A stretch of 64,000 nt of DNA from an uncultured Burkholderiales bacterium (GTDB lineage Bacteria > Pseudomonadota > Gammaproteobacteria > Burkholderiales > Eutrophovitaceae). Position numbers and translations under genes: made by a program. The stretch's first letter is position 1, and each line of letters opens with the position of its first letter. The notes under the pieces are model-generated. The model was not told the DNA's origin. It ran no database searches and saw only the letters and a program-made list of their open reading frames with translations. The stretch is from assembly GCA_951812315.1 (NCBI GenBank), contig CATOSA010000025.1, positions 82,259 to 146,258 of the forward strand. Reading direction: 5' to 3'. This document shows, piece after piece, positions 19,112-30,151 of this stretch.

Positions 19112-21139
19112 ATGTCTGATACGACGGCGATGGTTGGCGGGCTGAAGCGAATACTGAAAGCGCGGCGGATAAATTACGCGCAGGTGTCCGATGCGCTCGG
19201 CCTCAGCGAGGCGACTGTTAAGCGCATGTTTTCAAAGAATGATTTCTCTTTGCACCGTTTTGAGCAGGTTTGCGAACTTGCTGAGGTCAGCGTGGTGGAG
19301 CTTGCAAAAGAAGTCGACAGCGAAAAGAACTACATCAGCCAACTCACTGAAGAGCAGGAGAGGCGCATCGTCGGCAACACACAAGTGGACCCCGAAACTT
19401 GGACCCCCGCTTAAGTGAAATCTCCATGGGATTCAGGCCGCGCTCTTCAACGCCGTTTGTTCGAAGTACACCGCATCGGGGGGTACGCCGGTCAAGCCCA
19501 GTGTGAGGACGCCGGGTATTGTAAAAACGAAAGTATTTGTCCAGTCCGGCGCGTAATGCCGCCGGCGTTTCATACGCGCGCAGATACACGTCTTCGTACT
19601 TCACACTGCGCCACAACCGTTCGACGAACACGTTGTCGATCCAGCGAGCCTTGCCGTCCATGCTGATCGTCACTTCGTGGTCCTTGAGAACGCGGGTGAA
19701 CGCATCGGCCGTGAACTGCGTGCCCTGATCGGTGTTGAATATCTCGGGTGTACCGTAGCGAGGCAATGCCTCTTCGAGCGCCTCGACGCAAAAGTCGCTG
19801 TCCATCGTGTTCGACGCCCGCCACGAAAGCACCTTGCGCGTATGCCAGTGCATAATCGCCACGAGCTACATGAACCCCTTGGCCATCGGTAGATAACACA
19901 TATCGCTCGCCCACACCTGGTTGGCCCGCGTGATTGTCATGTCCCTGAGCAAGTAAGGATAGATCTTGTGTCCCTTGTCTGGCGTGCTGGTGCGCCGCTT
20001 CGGCTACAGCGCCCTGATCTGCATCTGACGCATCAGCCGCTGTACGCGCTTACGATTGACCTGCAGCCCGCGTGTATCGAGTTCGTTGCGAATACGACGG
20101 CTTCCGTAGAACGGCAGCTCAAGGTGGATCTCGTCGATCAGGCGCATCAGCTCAAGGTCTTCGGCTGACACCTGTGCGCCGCGATAGTACGCTGTGCAGC
20201 GTGCCACTCCGAGTAACTCGCAGCGGCGTGCCCTGGACAGTTCGTGAGCGCTTTGAATCTGTGCTCGGCGCTCGCTCACCGGTCGCGCCCGAGAAACTTT
20301 GACAGAAAATCTTTCTCCATCGTCAGTTGCCCGACCTTGGCGTGCAGCTTCTCGATTTCGCGTTCGGTGTGTTGCGCCTCAACTGCGTTGCCACCGAACA
20401 CGTCCTCGGCACTATCGACCAGACGTTTCTTCCAGTCCTGGATCTGATTCGGGTGAACGTCGAACTGTTCAGCCAGCTCGGCCAGTGTGTGCTCGCCACG
20501 CACTGCGCCCAGTGCTACTTTGGCCTTGAAGCTCGCCGTGTGATTTCTTCTCTTTACTACGTGTCATCTTCGGATCCTCTCTGTGTCGTAAAAGAATAAT
20601 CCATAAGATTTCACTTATCAGCTACATTTTGGTGTCCAGCCGTTGGGGTCCACCTCTAACCAAGTTGTTTCTGGTCGCGGTGTGTGTACTTAATCACTTG
20701 TCACTTGAGCAGATCGTGTCGGTATACGACGTTTCGACCAGCGAGTGCATCAAGTTGTTGCTCGAACTGGACCGCATTCGATTTCTGCAACTTCTGCCTG
20801 ATAACCGGATCAAGTTACTGGTAACGAGGAATTTTGCCTGGCGTGCGAATGGTCCTATCCTGCAGTACGTAAAAGCGAAGGGGGATTTCGGACTATTTTG
20901 GCTCGCGATTTGACGGTCGTGGCGAACATGTCACGGTGATCAATGCGATGCTGTCCACTGCATCGTCTGCGCAGATCATTAACCGTCTGAAGCGTCTTGG
21001 ACGGGAACTCGCAGAAATGCACGATGACGATAAGTATCTGGAACTCGGCGAGCGCCGGCCCGCAAGTCTCTTGTTGGCGATCAGACCGTGGGAACTTGAG
21101 AGTTTCAAGCAGTTGCGGCGCAAAACACCCCGCGTATAA
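19112..21139 (+). pseudogene. XRE-type HTH regulator split by IS3 insertion and a downstream frameshift
   Basis: MSDTTAMVGGLKRILKARRINYAQVSDALGLSEATVKRMFSKNDFSLHRFEQVCELAEVSVVELAKEV...RRIVGNT | IS | TKLFLVAVCVLNHLSLEQIVSVYDVSTSECIKLLLELDRI...GDFGLFW (frameshift) SRFDGRGEHVTVINAMLSTASSAQIINRLKRLGRELAEMHDD... Confidence 0.8.
19383..20657 (-). mobile_element. IS3-family element, copy 1
   Basis: Ends AAGTGGACCCCGAAACTTGGACCCC / GGTGTCCAGCCGTTGGGGTCCACCTCT; orfA (VRGEHTLAELAEQFDVHPNQIQDWKKR) and DDE orfB ([32 protein letters not shown]). Confidence 0.92.
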
Positions 21140-21166
21140 TATAATGCAAATCATTCTCACTCACAA
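21138..21166. promoter_or_regulatory. Candidate Fur box upstream of feoA
   Basis: ATAATATAATGCAAATCATTCTCACTC: AT-rich, Fur-box-like (GCAAATCATTCTCA). Confidence 0.65.
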
Positions 21167-21198
21167 TCAGGACGTATTAACCGGAACCGCGTTTTCAG

Positions 21199-21477
21199 AT
21201 GTTTGAAGTTGCCAGCAAAGAGTCCGAGCGCCTTGCTGACTTGCCACTTGGGTCGGTCGCGACGGTAGATTGTGTGCATCAAAGCGTACCTGAAGATCCC
21301 ATTGCAAAACGGCTTCGTGATCTTGGTTTCGTCAGCGGGGAGCCAGTGCGCATAGTAGCTGCCGGGCCAATTGGGGGTGATCCGCTGTTAGTGCAGGTTG
21401 GATTCACGCGCTTTGCGTTACGTCAAGGCGAAGCGAGGCGGGTGATGGTACATCGGGCACTGCCACATACCGAATAG
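21199..21477 (+). CDS. feoA: Ferrous iron transport protein A
   Basis: LPLGSVATVDCVHQSVPEDPIAKRLRDLGFVSGEPVRIVAAGPIGGDPLLVQVGFTRFALRQGEARRVMV. Confidence 0.93.
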   Translation: MFEVASKESERLADLPLGSVATVDCVHQSVPEDPIAKRLRDLGFVSGEPVRIVAAGPIGGDPLLVQVGFTRFALRQGEARRVMVHRALPHTE

Positions 21478-21496
21478 CTCGGAGCCCGTACCTACC

Positions 21497-23326
21497 GTGT
21501 CTACACTGCGCATTGCCCTCGTCGGAAATCCCAACTGTGGTAAAACCGCGCTATTCAATCTTCTGACGGGTAGTCGTCAGAAAGTTGCCAACTACGCAGG
21601 CGTTACCGTAGAGCGTAAATCTGGTCGGCTGACGACGCCATCCGGCCGTACGCTGGAAGTGCTTGATTTGCCCGGAGCCTACAGCCTGACGGCGGCCAGC
21701 CCTGACGAAGAGATAACGCGCGATGTCTGTCTGGGCCGGCTATCGGGTGAACAGCAGCCCGATGCCATAGTCTGTGTTGCCGACGCGACCAATCTCAGAT
21801 TGCATTTGCGATTCGTGCTGGAACTGCGGTATCTCGGATTGCCGATGATTCTTGCGCTCAACATGAGTGATTCCGCGATGAAGCGTGACATTCGTGTCGA
21901 TCGCAACATTCTGGAAAAAGAACTCGGCATACCGGTTGTCGAGACGGTTGCGGTACACCGCGGCGGCGCTTCCAGTCTGGTATCGCAATTCGATCGCGAC
22001 TTGCCCGAACCAGCACTGGCATTGCCCGAAGGCGCGGATCTTCATGCGGAAGTAAACCGCATCCTTGAAGCGGCAGTTTCGATGCCAAGCCGTACCGCAA
22101 AAATGGATGACGCGATCGACAGAGTCGTATTGCATCCGGTTTGGGGACTGGCGATTCTCGCGCTCGTGATGTTTTTCATGTTCCAGGCGGTATTCGCGTG
22201 GGCGGCTCCGTTCATGGATTTGATCGACGCCGGCATCGGCGCCATCGGTACGTTTGTTGGCGATGCGCTGCCGGACGGTCCCCTGCGCGGACTGCTTGTC
22301 GAAGGCATCATTGCAGGCGTGGGAAGCGTGATTATTTTTCTGCCACAGATTTTAATTCTCTTTTTGTTCATTCTGGTACTCGAAGAATCGGGCTACCTGC
22401 CTCGAGCAGCGTTCCTGCTTGATCGCATGATGGTGGGTGCGGGTTTGACAGGGCGCTCTTTTATTCCATTGCTGTCCAGCGTCGCGTGCGCAATTCCCGG
22501 CATCATGGCTGCGCGCACAATTCAGGATCCGCGTGATCGCCTGTCGACCATACTTGTCGCGCCGTTGATGACTTGCTCGGCGCGCCTGCCGGTGTACACC
22601 TTGCTGATTGCCGCCTTCGTTCCGCAGCAAACGGTATTGGGCGTATTCAATCTCGGCGGTGTTGTATTGTTTGGACTTTATGTAGCGGGGACTTTCTTCG
22701 CGCTCGCTGCAGCCTACGTGATGAAGCGGCTGCGCCGCACAAGCGAAGATCATGCGCTGCTTCTCGAATTGCCTTCGTACCGAGTGCCTAATCCGCGCGA
22801 CATCGCAATCGGACTTTGGGACCGGGCGCGCATATTCATCGTGCGCGTTGGCAAAATCATTCTTTCAATCACCGTAGTTTTGTGGGTCCTTTCGTCGTAT
22901 CCGGTGCCTCCAGCCGATTGGGGAGGTACTGCAATTGACTACAGCCTGGCGGGACGAATTGGCCATTCAGTGGAATGGATCTTTGCCCCGATCGGTTTCA
23001 ACTGGCAGATCTGTATCGCATTAATACCGGGTCTTGCCGCGAGGGAGGTTGCAGTTAGCGCGCTCGGGACGGTTTACGCGATTTCCGCGGCGAGCGATGA
23101 TGCAGCCTCGCAACTACTACCGATCATTTCGTCACAGTGGTCGCTTGCAACAGGCTTGTCGCTGCTGGCCTGGTACGTATTTGCGCCACAATGCCTCGCG
23201 ACTCTGGCGACGATGCATCGTGAAACGAATTCATGGGGTGTGGTCGCAACTGCGCTGATTTATCTGTTCGGCCTTGCGTATATTGCGTCGTTTATAACTT
23301 ATCAAATCGCGGTCGCTCTCACATGA
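21497..23326 (+). CDS. feoB: Ferrous iron transporter B
   Basis: LRIALVGNPNCGKTALFNLLTGSRQKVANYAGVTVERKSG...DLPGAYSL; Gate motifs; C-terminal membrane domain. Confidence 0.96.
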   Translation: MSTLRIALVGNPNCGKTALFNLLTGSRQKVANYAGVTVERKSGRLTTPSGRTLEVLDLPGAYSLTAASPDEEITRDVCLGRLSGEQQPDAIVCVADATNLRLHLRFVLELRYLGLPMILALNMSDSAMKRDIRVDRNILEKELGIPVVETVAVHRGGASSLVSQFDRDLPEPALALPEGADLHAEVNRILEAAVSMPSRTAKMDDAIDRVVLHPVWGLAILALVMFFMFQAVFAWAAPFMDLIDAGIGAIGTFVGDALPDGPLRGLLVEGIIAGVGSVIIFLPQILILFLFILVLEESGYLPRAAFLLDRMMVGAGLTGRSFIPLLSSVACAIPGIMAARTIQDPRDRLSTILVAPLMTCSARLPVYTLLIAAFVPQQTVLGVFNLGGVVLFGLYVAGTFFALAAAYVMKRLRRTSEDHALLLELPSYRVPNPRDIAIGLWDRARIFIVRVGKIILSITVVLWVLSSYPVPPADWGGTAIDYSLAGRIGHSVEWIFAPIGFNWQICIALIPGLAAREVAVSALGTVYAISAASDDAASQLLPIISSQWSLATGLSLLAWYVFAPQCLATLATMHRETNSWGVVATALIYLFGLAYIASFITYQIAVALT

Positions 23327-23625
23327 GCATCTACGCTGTTATCGAATCAATTGTTGTGATGGTGGTCGCGCTGATCAGCGCTTACTACGTGTTGAAACTG
23401 ATTGTTCCCGGTCCAATGCGCAGGATGCGTGCGCACATTGCGCAACGGTTGCGCAAAAAGGCGGGCAGCGGCGGCCCGCTGGGTCTTCTGGCGGCGCGCT
23501 TGCGAGAAGACAATGACCCATCTGCAGGGTGTGCCAGCGGCTGCGAAAGTGGTGGCTGCAACGGGTGTAATCTGGCTACGCGCACCGATTTTCTGTCTGC
23601 ACGCGACGGCGCAGATCGCGCCTGA
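23323..23625 (+). CDS. Small membrane protein with Cys-rich C-terminus, translationally coupled to feoB
   Basis: ATGA overlap with feoB stop; MSIYAVIESIVVMVVALISAYYVLKLIV...SAGCASGCESGGCNGC. Confidence 0.8.
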   Translation: MSIYAVIESIVVMVVALISAYYVLKLIVPGPMRRMRAHIAQRLRKKAGSGGPLGLLAARLREDNDPSAGCASGCESGGCNGCNLATRTDFLSARDGADRA

Positions 23626-23791
23626 AATCAAAGCGCGGATCGGGGCTGTGTCTATCGGTCCGTGATATTCCCCCGATCACATACGCGTCAACAGGTCCTC
23701 AATATGGGCCGCTCTCCCACCGTTGCAGCCGAATCATCCTGAGTTCGACAGACTGCTAGAATCGCGCCCTTAACCTTTTGGGGGGAATACA

Positions 23792-25234
23792 ATGTCCAAG
23801 CAGAAGTATCAGAACTATATCGTCGGCGAGTGGGTCGACGGCGCGGCAATTTCCAATGACATCAATCCGTCGGATACGTCCGACGTCGTCGCGGAGTATG
23901 CCCAGGCTGACAAGAAACAGGCAGAGACTGCAATTGAAGCCGCGCGGGCTGCTGCATCTGCCTGGGCGAATTTCAATGTCCAGGCAAGAGCCGATTTGCT
24001 CGACAATGTCGGCAACCAGATTTTTGCAAGGCGTGAAGAGTTCGGCACGCTATTGTCGCGCGAAGAGGGCAAAACACTCCCCGAAGGTATTGGTGAGGTT
24101 GTCCGGGCGGCTAATGTGTTCAAGTTTTTCGGTGGCGAAGTATTGCGTCGCGCGGGCGAATTGCTGCCGTCGGTCCGGCCCGGAATTGATGTCGAGATCG
24201 TGCGCGAGCCAGTTGGCGTTGTCGGCATCATCGCGCCGTGGAATTTTCCTGCTGCAATTCCTGCATGGAAGATTGCACCGGCACTCGCTTACGGCAATTG
24301 CGTCGTATTCAAGCCTGCCGACCTCGTTCCCGGTATGGCGCACGCTATCGCGCAAATCATCGTGGAAGCCGGCATCCCGGAAGGCGTCTTCAACTACGTC
24401 ATGGGCCGCGGTAGCGTGGTTGGCGAAGCAATCGTCAACGACCGCCGTGTCGACGCCATCAGCTTTACCGGCTCGGTCGAAACGGGCCGCAAGCTGGCGG
24501 CAAATGCGATCAAGCGCATGGCCAAGTTTCAGCTCGAAATGGGCGGCAAGAATCCATTGGTCGTGCTCGACGACGCCGACCTGAAAACGGCCGTTGAATG
24601 CGCAGTCAATGGCGCATATTTCTCGACCGGGCAACGCTGCACGGCATCCTCCCGCCTGATCGTGACCAAGGGCATACATGACAAGTTTGTCGAGGCGATG
24701 ATCGAACGGCTGAAGACGGTCAACGTAGACGGCGCGCTGAAAAAAGATACGCACATTGGGCCGGTTGTGGACAAGACCCAGCTCAACCAGGATTTGTTCT
24801 ATATCGAGGAAGGCAAAAAGGAAGGCGCCACGCTGGCTTACGGCGGCAACCAACTAAAACGGGAGACAGAAGGTTTCTACCTGGAGCCCGCGTTGTTTAC
24901 TGGTACGTCCAACGACATGCGCATAAACCGCGAAGAAGTGTTCGGCCCTGTAGCGACCGTGATTGCAGCGAACGATTATGACGAGGCATTGGCCATCGCC
25001 AACGACACGGAGTTCGGTCTCTCATCTGGAATCTGCACCACTTCGCTCAAGCACGCGTCGCACTATCGCAAGAACAGCCAGGCTGGAATGGTGATGGTCA
25101 ACTTGCCGACGGCGGGTGTCGACTATCACGTGCCGTTTGGCGGACGCAAAGGATCGAGCTACGGACCGCGTGAGCAAGGGCGCTACGCGGCGGAGTTCTA
25201 TACCACCGTCAAGACCAGTTACGTTATGGCCTGA
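23792..25234 (+). CDS. Aldehyde dehydrogenase family protein (ketoglutarate-semialdehyde DH-like)
   Basis: [38 protein letters not shown]...[13 protein letters not shown]...[19 protein letters not shown]...[14 protein letters not shown]. Confidence 0.93.
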   Translation: MSKQKYQNYIVGEWVDGAAISNDINPSDTSDVVAEYAQADKKQAETAIEAARAAASAWANFNVQARADLLDNVGNQIFARREEFGTLLSREEGKTLPEGIGEVVRAANVFKFFGGEVLRRAGELLPSVRPGIDVEIVREPVGVVGIIAPWNFPAAIPAWKIAPALAYGNCVVFKPADLVPGMAHAIAQIIVEAGIPEGVFNYVMGRGSVVGEAIVNDRRVDAISFTGSVETGRKLAANAIKRMAKFQLEMGGKNPLVVLDDADLKTAVECAVNGAYFSTGQRCTASSRLIVTKGIHDKFVEAMIERLKTVNVDGALKKDTHIGPVVDKTQLNQDLFYIEEGKKEGATLAYGGNQLKRETEGFYLEPALFTGTSNDMRINREEVFGPVATVIAANDYDEALAIANDTEFGLSSGICTTSLKHASHYRKNSQAGMVMVNLPTAGVDYHVPFGGRKGSSYGPREQGRYAAEFYTTVKTSYVMA

Positions 25235-25362
25235 CCGCGCCGTCTGAGCTTGGTTGCGCGACAAAAAAAGCGACTGCAACTTGGTCGTATGCCACAAGAT
25301 ATTGTTTTGTAACATGTTATAGTCGTCTGCAGTGGACGACAGTGGCGATCGGGAGCGCACGT

Positions 25363-25731
25363 TCACAGACTGCCTGTGATGACCAATCGAGCAGTAAAGT
25401 AGGCGCCCAGGACGATCCACCCGTAAATCAACATGTCACCAATGTGGTCGATCCGTTCCAGCCGCTGTTCGACAACGCGTTCCACCCACGAGCCGCCGAC
25501 GAAGGCTGCACCTATGACGAGCGGCGCATAGATAGGGTTATGGCGCCAGGCGCCTCGCAGGGCTTCGAGCCGCCAGCCTTCGGTGCTGAGAGCGCTGAAG
25601 GCAACTCCACCGATGCCAAGCAGCACCAGTGCGAGCAGCAGCAGTTGCAGAACGGTGTATACCGCTTCGTGTACGACCGAAGTGACGATTCGTAGCGGAC
25701 GGTCGTGAAGATTTGCGATCGGATTGAGCAT
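25363..25731 (-). CDS. Small predicted membrane protein
   Basis: MLNPIANLHDRPLRIVTSVVHEAVYTVLQLLLLALVLLGIGG...; likely start at internal ATG. Confidence 0.6.
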   Translation of the reverse strand: MLNPIANLHDRPLRIVTSVVHEAVYTVLQLLLLALVLLGIGGVAFSALSTEGWRLEALRGAWRHNPIYAPLVIGAAFVGGSWVERVVEQRLERIDHIGDMLIYGWIVLGAYFTARLVITGSL

Positions 25732-26939
25732 GAAAATCCTCCATGTTGGGTTTGTGTACGTTCTGTTCTTTTGGGAGGCTAATAGCGGCTTGCGTGCCAC
25801 CAGGTATTTCCTCCAAAAGTTCATGTGCTTACGTCGAGCCACCAAGCGGTGTCAGCGAAAATGGTGTCGATTTCGTCGCCGTGCGGAGACGATTTGCTAA
25901 CAGTCGAGGTAGTAGGTTGAAGATTGCAGCACAAACGGCAGTGTCACTTTGTTTGGAGCGGAGCGTCTTTTTACGGCCATAAACCCGCTATTGATTTCAC
26001 ACACAAAAAGGCACGCGAACGGAAACCGGTCCAGGGCGTGGTAAGGCGTCATTCGACACGCGCGATTGCCTATTGTTTTTCGCGGGCAGCATGAGTATCA
26101 AGTCTCATGAATCGAACTAATATGGCGTGCCCGTATTGCTGTGGATTGATATGACATGGGAGTAATGTCAAAGTCACCATTGCATCGCTCGCCTCAATTT
26201 GGTGGATTGAGGTCGTAGTAAAGCGTTGATGGGAATCCTGGTGGACGCCCGATTACGTTGCATCTAACACCGCGCAATCGCGTAGCACCTGATCTCATAC
26301 CTGGGTGGGCGTTCCGGCAATAATTACCTCCAGTGATTGGTGCGACACCTTACAGAAAGCGGCTAGTTGAAGTGCAACGATCTTGAATGCTGTCGGCCAG
26401 AAGAGGGGTGGGAGGGGGGCGACGGTTATAGTCGGAGTTTCGCGACTTCGCTAGAAGTTTGTTACGTGCGCTAGTTCTTTTGGCTTTGGGCGACCAAGGA
26501 ACAAAGAGGGCAGAGTTTTTCGCGATTTTCGATACGCTTTGGCAGCTGGATTGCCCGCGCAAACTACTTTGCGACACCGTATGGCGAATCGGTCTATTTC
26601 AGGCGACTTTATGTTTTACCCAGATTAGTTTTGACAATATCGATGCGTCCCTACGACTCCTTGGAGGGGTCGCGCGGCCAGCGAGGCGCACGTCACGAAC
26701 TGGCTCAGCAGGTACATTTTGGGAACGCCGAGAGCGCGTAATTTTTCTGCGTTTGCGCCTACTGCGCAACGTCAATATATTGTCGCCCCGGATAAAAATT
26801 CTGTTTGAAAATCCTAAGATCCGGTCAAAAGATGTGCGAAGTCATTAGTGCAAATTAGCAATTGGTTTTTCTTAGCATAGGCATCTAGTCTAGCAATGGG
26901 TTTGGCAAAATGCCCGAAAAACTAAACAGGGAGGAAAGA

Positions 26940-28303
26940 ATGGGCAAGTTTCGATTCATTTCGAGCATGCGCCGCGGAGGTATATCGGCGGCGATAATTC
27001 TGAGTATGTTTTTGTCTATGTCAGGCGGCGCGATTGCCCTCGAACCTGATGAAGAAGATTACGCACTCAAACTGTTGGGGAAGTATCTATTCTTCGACAA
27101 AATTTCACTTCCAAGTCGCCAAGCGTGCGCTAGTTGCCATACGCCGGACGCAGGCTGGACAAATGGAACATCCGGCATCAACAAGAAGCAAGTCGCGGTA
27201 ACTGGTGCAAACCCTCACACCGTTGGTACTCTCAAGCCGCCCAGCAATGCGTATGCGACATTTGCTCCGAATTTAGACCTCAGTAGGCCGGTCGGGGGAA
27301 ACTTCTGGGACGGCCGTGCCACAGGAGACGAGGTGGCAGCGTTGAATGTATTAGGGGGTGCGCTAGACAGATATGCAAAGTATCTGGGTCCGACGGCAGA
27401 TCAGGCCCATGCGTCCCCGTTCATCAACGGTGTTGAGCAAGGGCTACCCGATATAGCAGCTGTCTGCAATCATGTCGCGTCGTCACGATACGCTCCCCTT
27501 TACTCGATAGCCTATGATGGCGCGCCAATCGATTGCGGTATTAATGTGGCGGCCACTTTGGGGCGCTTTGCAATTGCACTTTCCGCCTACCAGCATTCCA
27601 GCGAGGTCAATGCGTTCGACTCCAAGCGGGACAGGGCTTTAGCAAACGATAACGATGAGACTCCTGGAGCCTTTCCGCTTGTGCAATTGACATACCAGGA
27701 AAACTTGGGCCATGACTTATTTTTCAATGTGACGAGCGCGCTAAATACAGCAGGTAAGCGGGCAAACTGTGCCCTCTTTTGCCATCGCAGCGGGGCGCGT
27801 GATGGTGCTGATGCGGATGAAAGGTATACGAACGACAGGTATTTCAACATTGGAACGCCACGCAATGTTGATGTACCGGGTAACCCGGAACCGAGCATCG
27901 GTCTTGCAGCGACGTCAGGAAACGACACCCATCTCGGAGTTCAGAAGGTCCCGACCCTTCGCAATGTTGACAAGCGTCGCGGCAGCGGCTTCAAGAAAGC
28001 TTACATGCACAACGGTTTCTTCAAGAGTCTAGAGAGCCTCGTTCACTTTTATAACACGCGCGATACAAAAGCCAGGTGCGCTCCCGGTGCGACCGAAAAG
28101 GAAGCACTTGCACAGAATTGCTGGCCCGCACAGGTGTTGATGGTGATTCTGTTACTGGTGGACCCATCATCGGGAATCTTGGGCTAACGTCGGACGAAGA
28201 GGCCGCAATCGTGGCTTACTTGTAGACATTAACGGATATACCGACGGCCAAGGCGCCTCGACCCTTCAACTTGAATAAGTTCTACAACGGACTAATCAAA
28301 TAA
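26940..28303 (+). pseudogene. Di-heme cytochrome c peroxidase-like protein with 3' frameshift and in-frame TAG
   Basis: CASCHTPDAGWTNG, GNFWDGRATGDEVA, NCALFCHRSGARDG, VPTLRNVDKR...YMHNGFFKSLESLVHFYNTRD; after ~28125 correct frame reads GVDGDSVTGGPIIGNLGLTSDEEAAIVAYL*TLTDIPTAKAPRPFNLNKFYNGLIK. Confidence 0.8.
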
Positions 28304-28352
28304 TAGGTAAGCCCATACCGGATTAACGAGGCACGTTAGACGCAGGCATTGT

Positions 28353-28381
28353 CCACAGCCCGCCGATTCGGCGGGCTGTGG
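28353..28381. terminator. Strong GC-rich hairpin after cytochrome peroxidase locus
   Basis: CCACAGCCCGCCgattcGGCGGGCTGTGG, 12-bp perfect stem, no strong T-run. Confidence 0.5.
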
Positions 28382-28843
28382 AACAATTGAGTCCCGCCTG
28401 GGGCACCCTGTCTTTCGTCCTGAAATATTTTTCATTCGCGAAACGCCAGCTCGAGTTTTCGATATCGCAACTGTACAAGCGTGGTCACTGCGACTTGTAC
28501 GTTGAATCGTGCATTGCGAGAGGCGAGCCAGTGTGGCGCTTGTTCGCCATTAGTATTCTCCTCTCTGTTTCGTCCGTTTTAGCACAAAGGTGGGAACAGT
28601 TGGCGCCTCATCCCAGTTTCGCTTATTCGCGCTATTTTCTCTTTCATCGGCACGACAAATTGTAGCGATCGACACACCGCGCACGATCGCAGGTCCCCTT
28701 GTACAGGTCCAGGCGATACGGCGAATGGCACAGGGCGTGTTCTCAGTTGATTTGGCAGTTACAGCGGAACTGGTGCAACGTCCTGGGCTCATCGCGCCCT
28801 GTACACGCCTGGAGCCAACGGCATCACAACAGGAGAAGGTGAA

Positions 28844-29389
28844 ATGCACCCACTGATTGAGCAGCATCGTGATGAAATCCTGACCCTGGCGCGACGGCGT
28901 GGCATTGAAAACGTGCGCGTGTTCGGCTCTATGGCGAGGGACGAGGCGGACGAAACCAGTGATGCGGACCTGTTGGTGTCCATTCCCCGCGACAAGAGCG
29001 CCCTTGAACTGGGTGGGCTGTTGGTGGAGATCCAGAGTCTGCTCCATCGCCGTGTGGATGTGGTGAGCGACCGGGGCCTGCATCCCGCATTCTGGCCGAG
29101 GTGTGGCCTTATGAAGCCCGCGCCACAATCCGAACGGGTTCTGCTTGACCGTGTACGCGAATGCATTGAGCGCATTCATGAATACACGGGTGGAGCGCAG
29201 GACACTTTCGTGCATACGCCAATGGTCCGGGATGCGGCATATCAACTGAGAAGTGCACGCAGGACAATGGCGAGTATCACGATCCGCAATCTCGATAACA
29301 CCGTGAAGGCTCGGCTGCGCGTCCGCGCGGCTGATCCTCCGCGAGCCCGCGCACGAACCGCTGTCATTCGATTGAGCCGACAATCATGA
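28844..29389 (+). pseudogene. Chimeric remnant: MNT-type nucleotidyltransferase antitoxin + HEPN fragment + FitA/VapB-like antitoxin fragment
   Basis: VRVFGSMARDEADETSDADLLVS (MNT GSxARGExxxxSDxDL), DRVRECIERIHEYTGG (HEPN start), MASITIRNLDNTVKARLRVRAA (FitA-like RHH). Confidence 0.7.
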
Positions 29390-29731
29390 TGGTGCTTCTT
29401 GATACGAATGTCCTGTCCGAACTGATGCGCAAGTCGCCCGATCCCGCTGTCGAAGCGTGGGCTGCTGGATATTCCCTTGAAGAGTTGTTCTTCTCGGCGA
29501 TCGGTGAAGCCGAGTTACGCGACGGGGCCGCATACTACCGATCGATCGTGACGCGGCGCGCATTTACGCAGAGACTGCCGCCGCGCGCCGTTCCGTCGGG
29601 CGGCCCATCGCAAGGGTCGATAGCCAGATCGCCGCGACCGCCCGCTCCCGCAACATGGCGTTGGCGACGCGAAACGTTCGCGATTTCATGGGAATCAACG
29701 TAGATATCGTCGATCCGTGGGCGGCGACATG
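29386..29731 (+). pseudogene. PIN-domain toxin (FitB/VapC-like), frameshifted with internal deletion
   Basis: MMVLLDTNVLSELMRKSPDPAVEAW...EAELRDG; C-terminal part DAARIYAETAAARRSVGRPIARVDSQIAATARSRNMALATRNVRDFMGINVDIVDPWAAT in another frame. Confidence 0.75.
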
Positions 29732-29764
29732 ATCGACCAACAAGTTAACCTCAATCGGGAAGGC

Positions 29765-30145
29765 GATCAACGTGGTCGACAACTACCAGACTGGGGAGAT
29801 TCGATCGACAAAGAATCTTTCAGGCGGCGAGAGCTTTATCGTCAGCCCGTCTCTGCTTTGGGTTTGTCCCATATGGCTAGCAAGAATGTCCGGGTTGATT
29901 CGCTGTTCCTGGATGAAGGCTTCGGCACCCTGGACGAGGAAGCCCTCAATACCGCCTTGGAAACTCTTGCGGGTCTGCAGCAGGACGGCAAGTTGATCGG
30001 TGTTGTTTTTCACACGTACCCGCCTTGAAGGAGCGGATCAGCACGCAGATCCAGGTAACGCCTCAAACCGGTGGCAGAAGCCAGATATCTGGGCCTGGGT
30101 GTGGCGAGTTAAGCGCTACAGAACTGGCAATAGAAGTAGGTTAAC
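29765..30145 (+). pseudogene. SbcC-like ATPase, C-terminal remnant
   Basis: VVDNYQTGEIRSTKNLSGGESFIVS..GLSHMASKNVRVDSLFLDEGFGTLDEEALNTALETLAGLQQDGKLIGVV..VPALKERISTQIQVTP across shifted frames. Confidence 0.75.
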
Positions 30146-30151
30146 TCGAGA

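Noticed and set aside
19383-20657. Genome-wide reassignment of UAG to Tyr
   Set aside because: feoA, cofE, npdG and the GlpD-like gene all end with TAG at the expected position, so TAG works as stop; only readthrough or defective IS remain plausible.
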